In this document: piece after piece, positions 49,233 to 60,231 of the stretch
How positions within the stretch are numbered: the first letter of the stretch is position 1
Layout: the number at the start of each line of letters is the position of its first letter
Assembly (NCBI GenBank): GCA_009823395.1
Contig: CM020513.1
Location: forward strand, 10,223,501-10,287,500
Origin: Thamnaconus septentrionalis
Taxonomy: Eukaryota > Chordata > Actinopteri > Tetraodontiformes > Monacanthidae
Length of the DNA: 64,000 nucleotides
Direction of reading: 5' to 3'
The notes under the pieces: generated by a model
Told to the model about the DNA's origin: nothing
Seen by the model: only the letters and a program-made list of their open reading frames with translations
Databases searched by the model: none
Translations under genes and position numbers: made by a program

Positions 49233-49430
49233 CTACCCGTCAATCACGTTCCCGTTCTCCTCCTCTTCCTCCTCTTCCTCCTCCACCACCTCTTCATCAT
49301 CATCCCCATACGTTTCCACGTCGTCATCCAACCCGTCACTCACGTCTCCATTCTCTTCCTCTTCCTCCTCCTCCTTTACTTCCTCCTCCTCCTCCATCTG
49401 TTCATTTGACACCTCGGGTTGAGCCGTGAC
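49170..49430 (-). repeat. lmf2: Acidic-tail minisatellite (GAG/GAA/GAT), tandem duplication at the lmf2 3' end
   Basis: On the coding strand the motif encoding [13 protein letters not shown] with following Glu run is repeated about 96 bases downstream as G*DADRETFGDD plus another Glu run. The plus strand shows this as TCCTCC-rich DNA with two ATCATCCCCA...GTTTCC copies near 49203 and 49299. Confidence 0.85.
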
Positions 49431-52400
49431 GCTCTCCGACGCGTTCTTTGCGCGAGAGCTCGCAGCCTCCTGTGCGTTTGTTTTGGTCTTTCGAGATGCC
49501 CGCAGGAGACAGATGGTGGCGCTGCAGGCTAGGATGGTCCAGATGAGGGTGGGTGCAGGAACGCCTCTGACCTGAGAGCGCATCCACCTGACCGCGCGCG
49601 CGATGGCCGCATTGGACACGCGGCGAGGCGCTTTGCTCTGTTAAATACAAATGAATCACAGTGTGCGACTTCAATTTGTTGCCCCCGCTGCAATTATATC
49701 ATCATCATTTCTGAAAGGCGACTTACGTTGAGCCCAGCCTGGGTGAGGAAGCTCTCCAGGTAGGAGCTGCCCAAGTGCACCGCGGGATAGAACTCCTCGT
49801 CGTAGACTCTCCTCCACCATCGCTGAGGGAAGGAGCTGCCAAAGGAAAAAACGTCAGAGTTGGATCAGCACCTCGTCAACAAGACCGATACTGGCGTTGC
49901 CTCGTTCTCTCGCACGAAGGAAGGAGAGGAAGCGCCGACCCGTCGAGCTTCACTTCGGTGAACCAGTATTTGTAGCGGTGGGCTCTGACGTAGGCGGGGG
50001 GCTGCTGGAGGAACGGATACTGGGACACGTCGGCCTGGATCAACTCGATAACTGTGCGGCAGGAAATGAGGTATTCAGAAATCATCTCGACCGACACAAC
50101 ACGCTACTTGGCAAAATGTATGTTTGAAAACAGAGAATTATTAAGAAGAAAAGGGATACCAGCCCCCTTGCATGCACTAGTTACTACTTAATGACTTGAT
50201 TGGAATTGTGTGAATGTGTTTGTGGACCGTGTCAAAGAAGAATTTGACACCTTTTGGGACAGAAGAGTTATCTCATCTTATCTCACCGTCTCTTTTGCCC
50301 TGCAGCAGTCTGTGCAGGAGGCTGCTGAACCAGGGCGCTTGAGTGTGAGGACCGAGAGCCGCGAACCACATCTGCCAGTCCAGCCTGGCCTGGTGTGGCG
50401 TCAGCATGGGTGGCGGCGCACTCATGTTGCCGGGCTTGTACATGAACTCAATCTCCTAGTAAACGTACGCAAAAAAAACAAAAGAAAACAAAACAACAAA
50501 AAAAAAAACTGTGAAAGACAATTGACTTCCGACGCCCCCCTGTGGATGACTTGTGCTACTGTCACAATAAAATGGCCAGACAGCCTCACCGTCCACGTCA
50601 CTCCGTCGTAGCTTCCCTCGATGACCACCTCCGGCCGCCCGCCGACGCCCGTCATCCTCCTGAAGAGGCCGTAGGAGTTGACCAGCTGGTAGCGGTCCAC
50701 TGCAGCGTGGGCCTGACGCACGCCCGGCCAGATCCTGGCAGCCGAGTCGTACTCTATGTATGTAAACGGGACCTACAATTTAAAAAAAAAAAAAAAAGAA
50801 AAAAAAAGGGGAGCTTTTGGTATTTTGACTTTCTGGTACATAAAAGGATTATGCAACAGTTCTGGCCAAACATTGTGATTGGACACATGGTGGCATGACA
50901 GGAGGTTCGGGAGTTTAACTAATGTAGAACTAGGGATGCAAATGATCGATTAATTCATTAATCGTTAGTTGATTGACCTCATCGATCGATTCATTGATAA
51001 GCGGCGATTTTTTCCGAGAACCTAAATTTCACAATGTAAAATGTGAAAGGAAGACATTCTTCAACCCTTAAATAATGTTGAGGGTCCAATGTGAGCCATT
51101 TTTACATTAGAGAAAAGAAAAACCACCCTAAGCATGTATCCTCTGGCTTTAAGTTCACTTCTAATGGGTCACATTTCAACCTTTTTTTTTTTTTTTTAAT
51201 TAAAGTCGTTTAAAAGTAATTTACTGTAGGTATATTATGACCATCACAGCATCTGCAGGTGAATTGCTCTTTCCTGCCACTACACTGTTATGATATTAAT
51301 TACCCATGTAAAAAATGTTCAATTCATTGCAACTAATTTAATTTAATTTAATTGATTAATTGTTAACATCCCTACGTAGAACACTCTACTTTATACAAAA
51401 GGGCCCAATTGGTGGGAGAAAATGAAATAAACACAAAACTATCATCACTCATATAAGGATAATCATAATAACACATCCTAGAGTTGCATCACACCAGTGA
51501 CAACGCAGGACAATTGCAATTATTGTGCAACTATCACCCACGTTGCAAGTAAAAATCTTTTTACAAAATGTAATCACACGACAGCTGAAGTCACCCACCA
51601 CACTAAGAGCGAACATGGCAGCTGCGGCCGCAGCGAACAGAGTCCACTGGACGGTCCCACACAACCTCTTCAGAAAACCGGGGAAACAGGCGTACCTGCA
51701 GACACGCATCACATCTGACCTTTAGGGATGGGGGGGGTTCGTCTACAGAAGAATCAGGGACAAGAAGCAGCACGCAACCACATCCATTAAAAAAAAAGGT
51801 CGACGCACAAAACAGTCCAACCTGAACATGGACGTGACCATCTCCCAGGTGAGAGAGAGGACGCCCATCCAGACACAGGGGATGGTGACCTGCTTCAGAA
51901 ACTGGTTGAACTCGTGGTACGTGAACGCTGCCGGGAGATGGAAACAAGTGTCAACAGCAGACGGCTTGCAAACACAATGAAATACAACACAGGACGAGCT
52001 TCTAGTCACACGCACCTATCTTGGAGAGGACGGCTTTCTTAGGGAAGTCCACCTTCAAGTCGAAGAGCATCAGCGTGCCAAGGAATAGCAGAACCCACAC
52101 ATTCAACTCCAGCAGGTAAGCCATACTCGACCACGGAAAGACGTCTGGGCAGAGAACATGAAGTGTGACTCAGTGCAAGCGACTCAGGAAAAGGTTTTTC
52201 AATCTTAAAAAACACAATCCACAATTTTCGGTTTTCAAGAAGTCGGCAAACAAACAGCAAATCAACTTTCAGTTATTCTACCACCTTTTTTCCTGGGCCC
52301 GGCAGGCTTCTTTAACCAGTAGTTTACATGCTGATCGTCCAGAAGCGACAGGCAGAGCGCCAGCGTCAACAGGTTGAAGAAGTTGTAGTTTCCCGTCAAG

Positions 52401-55307
52401 ATAATGAGCACCTGAAGCAGAACCTGTCATGAAAAAGACAAAGAAAACAAGGACGATGATTGACTCCTGGGTACGAGACGGCAGGCTTTCCAATTTTCCA
52501 ATTTATCGTCAAAGTCGGCGGAATAAAAAAAAAAAAAACGTCCGTTCATCGGTAAAAAGAAGACGCAAGCGTCTTGGAACCCGGCCAACCTGCATGTAAA
52601 AGGCCCCGAGTCGCAGCCTGCGGAAGGGGCTGAAGAACAGCGGCGGCACCATGATCTCAATGACGAAGGTTCCCACCACGCTCAGCTTCTGCCACCACAC
52701 GGGCAACTGGTGGGCGAACCAGGCGAGCGGCGTGGGGATGCACTGGGTCTCGTAGTGGTAGGTGAGCGCTGCGGGAACACAGAGAGGCCAGAGATGCTGA
52801 TAAAGTGACTTCTAGACAGACATCCATCAGGCTGTAGAACTGCAGTCAATTAAAAAATAAATGGAAAATATTATTCACTAACATTTTCATTAAGGTTGCA
52901 ATACAACACTGACCGTATTTTCTGGACTTTAAGTCACGCTTTTTTTTCATAGTTTGGCTGGTCTTATACTCAGGTGCTACTCAAATATTAAAATATATAC
53001 GGTACTGGAACTAAAGCCGAGACGACAGCCACGCACAGAGGAAGCGGCACTCCGTCTACCTCCAGAGTTGGAGGAGTTGTTCAGAGGATGAAGAATTCAA
53101 TGGATTCAGTGATTTGGAATGAGATCGACGTTCGGAGAACCCGGAGAGAACCCACGCATAGAACTTCTTATTCCCCATTGCACTACATGCTGCTGTAATT
53201 ATGCAAATTTCCCCGATGTGGGATAAATAAAAGCATTCCAATTGTAATTCTAAACACACACACACACAGACAGACACAGACCTGTGAGGCCCCACCACGT
53301 GGGACAGCGCGAGGTGAGCTTGACCACACCCGAGGCGAACATGAGCCTGAAGAGCAGCCAGCGCACCAGCCAGAAGGTGACGGGGTCGTGCTCCCGGACC
53401 CCCCGAGACCCCCTGACTGCCGTCAGCGGAGCGACGAGGATGCAGAGGAAGCCCGTCTCCAGGAGCAGGTTGTCCCTGCACGACAAGCACCGCTGGTTAA
53501 TTTGGGCCGCAAGCTGCTGCTGACAAACCTGAACTGATCGTGATAAACTCACCACTGGAAGTAGAGGAACACTTGGCCCACCTGACGTGGAGGAAAATGA
53601 AGAACGATGAAAAAAAGAGAGGAGAAACAGAGTAACACGTGAAAGAAAGTGAAAAAGTTATGATGCTTATATTTGTCATAGTTCGGTTCAATTTTGCTTC
53701 TGAATTAATGTAAAAAAGTGACCCTCACCTGGTACAGGGACAGGTACAGGGACCACAGGCAGAGAAACACCACGCTGTCTCGTAGGGCGTCCACCAGCAC
53801 GGCGCCCAGGCTCAGCAGCGCCCCCAGGAGGCACAGCAGCTCCATGGACGTGTGCGTGTCCAGGCCCAGCCAGGGGCCGAGCCACAGCAGGCTGGGGGAG
53901 GACAGCAGCTGCTCCCACAGCGGTTTGCCGCTGTAGCGCAGCTGCCAGCGGGCAGGCAGCAAGCCTTCGTTGCCATAGAGACCTGAAGAAAAAGAAAGAA
54001 AAATAAAATTAATTCATTAATTATCAAACCTAAACATTTGGCAGCAACAGCAAACATTTTAAAGGTGGCAGCACGAGTGTTGACAAGTCTCCAACTATGA
54101 TTGACAAAAGCATGAATGCAACAAGCTCAGCGTTGCGTGTTGCCACACTTGTGTTCAGATATTGAGAGCAGAAAACATTTTAAGCCTGACAAATTTGTAG
54201 ATGACTTGTGTGAAATAAAAAACAAAGTAATTTAAAGCACCAAAAAGTAGGGGTATTAACAATTAATCGATTGTCGATTACTTGTCGATTAAGAATTTAA
54301 TTGATTAAATTAGTCGCAATTAATAGAACATTTTTTAACATGTTTTTTTTTTAATGGCATACCTGAATACCTAGAACAAGTTACTTTTAAACATCACACA
54401 CATATTTCACTGTGAAATGTAGGTTCTCAGGAAAAATCGCTGTTTATCAATTAATTGTTTATCGATCGATAAGGTCAATCGACTAACGAATAATGAATTA
54501 ATTGATAAATTGTATTGCATCGCTAGAGAGAGAGGGAGCGGGAGAGAGAGAGAGAAACATTCAATAAAGATGAAGATGTTGATATCTAGATTTTGTACAT
54601 GCATTCGAAAGAAAAAGTTAGACAAAAAACAACAAACATAAACTAAGCATGGTGCAAACACTGATTTTAAGTCCATGTGCAGAAGTAACAGGCACACTGC
54701 AGGACTTGGGAAAGTGACTATCACAAGTCCAGCTGCGTTCTACTGAATCATCACGCAAGCAGCAAAAGCAATTTCGTGACGCACTCTTGTAAATCGTGCA
54801 GTGAAACAAGTAAGCAAGTCCCAAGTTTCATAGAACTTATAACGGGCGACTACGAAAGCGAACACCATCCTGCAGGCGTTAAAAAAAAAAAAGAAATCAC
54901 ATTACCTTTATTACGGCAAACAAAACTCAAGTTTGTGGGGTTTGAAGTCGACGTTTAGTCGTTGTGTACGTGCGTATTATTATTATTATTATTATATTAT
55001 ATATATATGTATATATATATATATTATTATTTTTTTTTTTTACAGTGTTTTGTGCAGCATTCGGGAGCAAAAAGTGAGCCCGGGATCAAGTTCCTCTCGC
55101 CACTGCAAGCGCCCCGCTAATGTTCCGAGCTAACAGGCTAACGAGCGAAGTTAGCGTTAGCATGAGGTAAATAAGTCCGACCAGCAGGTAGTGGCAAGAG
55201 GTGCGAGGCTCACCTGGAATCTGCACGTAGAGGGAAACAAAAGCGGCCAAATAGATGGCCGCCATGCACCAGAGGAACATACGCCGAGGCAGGATAATGT
55301 CGCCCAT
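49233..55307 (-). CDS. lmf2: Lipase maturation factor 2
   Basis: LMF2 is a multi-pass ER membrane protein of the lipase maturation factor family. LMF1 is needed for folding of dimeric lipases; the role of LMF2 is less defined. Minus-strand exons in coding order: 55307-55214, 53982-53729, 53581-53553, 53475-53282, 52768-52590, 52423-52285, 52144-52016, 51927-51822, 51695-51599, 50772-50590, 50455-50287, 50051-49940, 49835-49727, 49637-49233; 732 residues against about 707 in human. Family marks in order: [69 protein letters not shown] [71 protein letters not shown]. Several hydrophobic spans fit membrane segments. The C-terminus is a long Glu/Asp tail instead of the basic tail of mammals. The donor after HRYKYWF (49940) is chosen because its phase fits. 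Confidence 0.95.
50932..51374. mobile_element. AGGGATGCAAAT...GTTAACATCCCT MITE, copy 2
   Basis: Starts TAGGGATGCAAATGATCGATTAAT and ends ATTGTTAACATCCCTA, flanked by TA on both sides, so a TA target duplication is possible. It matches 21954-22401 along its length. It lies in an lmf2 intron. Confidence 0.75.
54249..54525. mobile_element. AGGGATG-type MITE, copy 3, inverted and shortened
   Basis: Begins AGGGGTATTAACAATTAATCG and ends ATTGTATTGCATCGCTA, i.e. the opposite orientation to the copies at 21954 and 50932. It is shorter and more diverged. It lies in the first lmf2 intron. Confidence 0.6.
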
Positions 55308-55500
55308 GGCTGTGGGGACCTGCCGAGGCAGACCGACCCTTCCGTTAACCGCCGAGCTGCTGCTGCTGCTGCCGCCGCTGTCAGCTCCGGGAGGCAGCGG
55401 GCAAGTAGGCGTCGGACAGGACGCGGCAAGCAGCCAGCCAGCACGACGAGAGCGGGATTCAAGGAAGCCGCGGACACGTAGCTGGCTGCGTCAATGTAAC
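55308..55500 (-). promoter_or_regulatory. lmf2: lmf2 5' UTR/promoter
   Basis: GC-rich, TATA-less sequence with GCTGCTGCTGCTGCTGCCGCCGC on the plus strand lies directly before the lmf2 ATG. The ATG at 55307 begins [13 protein letters not shown], which fits the family's N-terminus. Confidence 0.35.
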
Positions 55501-57675
55501 CTTCCGTCCTCTGGGTGTCGCTGCAGGTCTTTGAGGCGCCATGCTGCGTTCATGTCATGGAAGAAACCTTGATGCCGGAGATGTTTTGTTTAGGACCTTA
55601 TCGTTACTTACAAAATTGTAAAAACCCATATTCAGAAGATGCACATCTGTGTTATGTATTGGGTAAAAATGAGAAATATCTGAAAGTAGGTACGAAATGG
55701 AGATGTTCATATTGGCTTTGGTGTCCTGTATCCAGGTTTACCTGAGAGATATACCTGGGTTACTGCCTGACACTATAGTCCCGCCCATGCCTAAATAGCC
55801 CTCCTCCTCCTGGAGTTCCACCTTATGTGGGTGATTGGTTAATCATGCCACCTAATGTCCTCCACTGACGACTGATTAGTGGATCTTTTTACACAACTTC
55901 AAACTACTGTTAACCCCATATCTTCACGAAGGATTACTTAAAATAAATAAATAAATAAATAAATAATAATTTGCCAATCTCTGCCAAACAGTGAGGAAAA
56001 ATCTTTCCCACCACATTCAAGAGAGAAATCATCCAGAACTAGTTGAGGTCCAAAGACTCCTTCTCTGCAACAAAATATAAGAATGACTGCTTCCCCCGAA
56101 CTAGCCTTAGCCTCAGAAACTGATATACGAATGATCAAAGAGAGCACTTTACTGAAAAACATAAATAAAATCCTCTGACTGTTGACACTATTTTTTTTTT
56201 TAAAGAGTACCATTCGAGAGACATCTTTGAGTTTATTGTGCAAGATCCTCCAGTCAGCATACAGATTAATGGCAATGTAAAGTTTGTCTGCATGCTACTA
56301 GTCAGAAAGCAAAAGCATCAAAGTATGTACATTCAAGTTTTCAACAAAACAAAAACAGCTGATGACACAAACAGATATAGTACCGCAATTTTCAACACCA
56401 ACTGGAGACATAATAAATTCCTTGCACAGGCAAACTGGGCTATTTTTTTCTTCTGTTTTTACAAAAATACTATGATCTCATTATACATTTACACATCGTC
56501 GTAGATGGCACCTAGACCCAAAACTGATTTTTTTCGCTTTCGATATAAATGTTGAAGATAGACATTAGAGCCAGGATCTAATAATGAGACTGATACCAGG
56601 GTAATCATGTGACAATGTAATTATGAATCCTAAAGTTGTAATAAATCAAGAGTTGTTTCATTTCAATGATTTGTCATACACTTGGTTAAAAAACAAAAAA
56701 AAAAACATCCCTGGTTTCTAGACAGTAAGAGACACATTGTGACACTAAGACATTTGCAATGTCATTTGACATTACAGTTATTACTGTTTGGCCTCTTGCT
56801 TCAGAGTTGAGTGTTTGATTGGAAAGGATTTTAGGATGTAGCAATAAAAATATTCAACATAAAAACAAATAATTACTGGCCTGCAAAATAAAATTACATG
56901 CCCGTAAATCTGGCCTGTTTTTTTTTTTTATACTTTACTCTGATTATTTGACTCATTATTTGACACTTTCTGAGTAACATAAATTACACAAAATTAATTT
57001 ATTCCACCAAATCATTTGACACTATTTAACTAAACAGGTAAACAATTTCTCTCTCAGTTGCTTTGTCGATATTTTCAAAAAGAGTCCAATAAATTTGGAA
57101 ATAAACCCATTGTGGTGGAGGGCACAGGTCAAGCTGAAATTTCAATACTTGCCTGATGACAACATAATGTGGCCAAATGAACCGATGACAGAAGGAAAGA
57201 AAAAACGCAAACATCCTATTTCAGCCGTGTTTCATTTAAATGATTAAAAAGTACTGGTATCAAATCAATGACCCCCTATTGAATCTAAGGATGGACAAGT
57301 CTGTCCTAGCTGCCTCAACCCCAACACAACAGGATGGAACACATACTGTAGCGTTAATAGTGGACGGCTGTCATACTCATGCAAAGGTTAGATGCAGAGG
57401 GGTAACTTTGTATTTGTTTGAAATACTGAAACGCCCTCAAAGAACTTTGACCTGAATCACTGAAACAGATTTTTATAGAAACAGAAAATAAAACATCCTG
57501 TGAACTTTAATTTTATACATCTTGCTTATTGTGTTTGTGAATGAGTCTTTGCTGAGCGAGTCCCAAAGTTTCAAGGCGGTCATTCGTGACTCGTATTTGG
57601 ACGGCTAGCCTCAGTCGCTGTGTTCACTGGGAGTTGTGTGCGTTCGCTGCGGGCATGCGGCGACGCGCTTCACTG
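55501..57675. other. Spacer and probable c2cd5 3' UTR
   Basis: AT-rich sequence without exons. On the minus strand an AATAAA (plus TTTATT) at about 56232-56237 would give c2cd5 a 3' UTR of about 1.45 kb; another at about 56998 would give 0.7 kb. (AAAT)n lies at about 55940-55965. Confidence 0.4.
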
Positions 57676-59989
57676 TCATGTGGCCCCATCGGATGCACCG
57701 GTGAGAGTTTGTCCCAAATTCATGGTGACGAGCTCCTGGTCCGTGTCCCTCACGCAGATGACGGCGTCACCGCTCACATTGATGAGACACTGAGCCTGCG
57801 ACAAGAAACAGGAAATGGGCGACAAAATAAGTCATGTGGTAGCTGTTGACTATGGAAAGAGGATTAGGGCAACAAGAAGAGGGGCGTCAAGTTTCCATTT
57901 GGAGAATAAAGTTGAAATTTTCGAAATTGAAGTGGAATTTTCCAAGAATAAAGTCAAAATTTTGAGAAGAAAGTTGAAATTTCTGGAATAAAGTCAAAAT
58001 TTTGAGATTAAAGTGAAAATTTCGTGATTAAAATGGCAATTTCGAGAATAAAGTTGACATTTCATGGTTAAAGTCACAATTTTGAGGCTAAAGTCAATGT
58101 AAATAAAGTTGAAATCTTCAAGATTAAAGTTGAAATTCAAGATTAAAGTTGAAATTCCAAGATTAAATTCAAAAATGTTGAGAATAAAGTCGAGAGGCTC
58201 TGGGCATCAGCCTAGTTTTTGACAGTTTCCTGTTTACTTCAACTTTATTCGCGAAATTTCAACTTAAAGTCGAAATGGAAACTTTAAAAAAAAAATCCAC
58301 CTCCTTTTTTTCTTCTTCTGGCCCTAATCCTCTTTCATAGTTGACTGTATCCCAAAAGTTTTGTTTGTTTCTTTGCTTTTTGTTTTGGTCCCCTACGTTC
58401 GTACCTGGTTCTTGTTTGGATTCTCCATAAACACGCACTCTTTCATGCTGTAGGACACAACTGCATTGCCACCCAGGGCTGCAACGTGGGCTCTGACCAT
58501 CGCAAACACCTCCGCTATGAACGAGTGGAGAAAGCCGCTGACTCCACCTTCCTGAAGAGGGCACACACACACAAACATGTGTAAACACATATGTTTGCTA
58601 GTTACACAAGACGGGTCTGAGAAAGAACGTGTGCCGTGGCCCCGGTTTCCCCACCTCCCGCAACGACGTGGTCTCCCTGATGAAGAACATGTTGATGATG
58701 CCGAGGTACTTGACGATGCGCATGCCGGGGAGGAAGGAGAGCGGCGTCATCTTCACCACCGTGACGGAGCTGCCGCCGTACGGACGGCTGGAGCGCAGCG
58801 AGCACGAGCGTCCCTCCGGCAGCGGACTGGCGCGCTCTAGCGATGAGACTGCAGATTCGGGGTAGAAGGGCAGAGATCCAAGAGTGGGAAACATGAGAAG
58901 CAAACAAAAGGAAGGAAGGAGGGAGGAGGAAGGGCAAGAAAAAAAATGGAGATTGCACTAAAATACTTTTAGTGGAGAAAGACATGAACCTTGAAGCGGA
59001 CAAACAAACTGCAGTCCCGTTAGTTAAATTTACACACGCGTTTGACAAACAGTATGCGAGTAGGTCGGATGCCGGTTGTGCGTGTGTGTGTGTGTGTGTG
59101 TGTGATGGGTACAAGGTGTGACTGGACATTAAAATCAGCATCATACAGTCTGGTAGAAAGCGGCCATGCAAGTTCATGCAGTGAAGGCGGAATGACGAGA
59201 CAGTTAAGACAGTGTCTGCAGACAGAAAGACAGACCTGGGCACAGCTGTGTATCGCTCACTGGTGTGTGAATGCGGAATTAGCAGTGCAGTGAGGTAACA
59301 TGAGAGGGGATTTGTATCCGTTTTTTATTTTATTTTTTTTGCACTCGTCGTGAGGTTTTTTTTTTTTTTTTTTTTTAGAGATGGAGGCGACAGAGGGCAG
59401 CAGTGAGCTGAGCCGGACGCAGCGTGTGAAAGATGATCCAAACGTCTCGCTGGGTAAAAATTTTTTTACCTGCCGCGGCTCAACACCCGTCAAAAGCAGG
59501 AACCTTTGGAGCCACGCGTCAGATTGTCGTTTACCGGCAGTGCACAGGACTTAAAAATCAAACCAGGCCATGAAGAAAAAGAACTGCGCCCCCACCCTGC
59601 AACGACCTCGACCACGATCAGATTTGTGTGTGACGTTCATCAAAAAAACAACAACCCCGGCTTAAGTAGATTGACGGATGCAAATGCAGAAGGGTGGGGG
59701 AGGAGAAGAAAATGAAGGGGGGGGGGGGTCTTCATTTTTTTTTAAAGCACGCTAATTGCGAAATAACAGGGGACAAAAAGCGTCATTGTCTATTCTTGTG
59801 GCGATCATGCCTACAAGGCGTCTCAAAGCCAAGCTGCTGATTGGTGGTGTAGATGCTGGTCCGTCTGAGGGGGCGGGGCTTCAACTTTCACACTCTTGCC
59901 GAAAAAGCCGGTGCTCGAGCCGCGATGATGCTCCGCCCCTCGGCGGCATGCATGGAGGGGTGTGTGTGTGTGTGTGTGGGGAGGGGGGG

Positions 59990-60026
<37 letters not shown>

Positions 60027-60199
60027 AGTCATGTTCTGTCGTTGTGGGTAATGATCACCAGAGTGTGCTAGAGACTGTGTCCTCCTACTTGTCTTAACTG
60101 ATCCCCGCCTTATGGTGTGCGCTTTCAGCCTAAGCAGCTCTAGCCAGGTGCTGCATCTGTCTGCAAAGGAACCGTAATCAACGGAGGCAGCTGGAGAGA

Positions 60200-60231
<32 letters not shown>

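Noticed and set aside
49138..49422. Plus-strand Ser-rich frame opposite the lmf2 tail
   Set aside because: It is the antisense of GAG/GAA repeats (TCC/TCT = Ser) and has no promoter, splice sites or family match.
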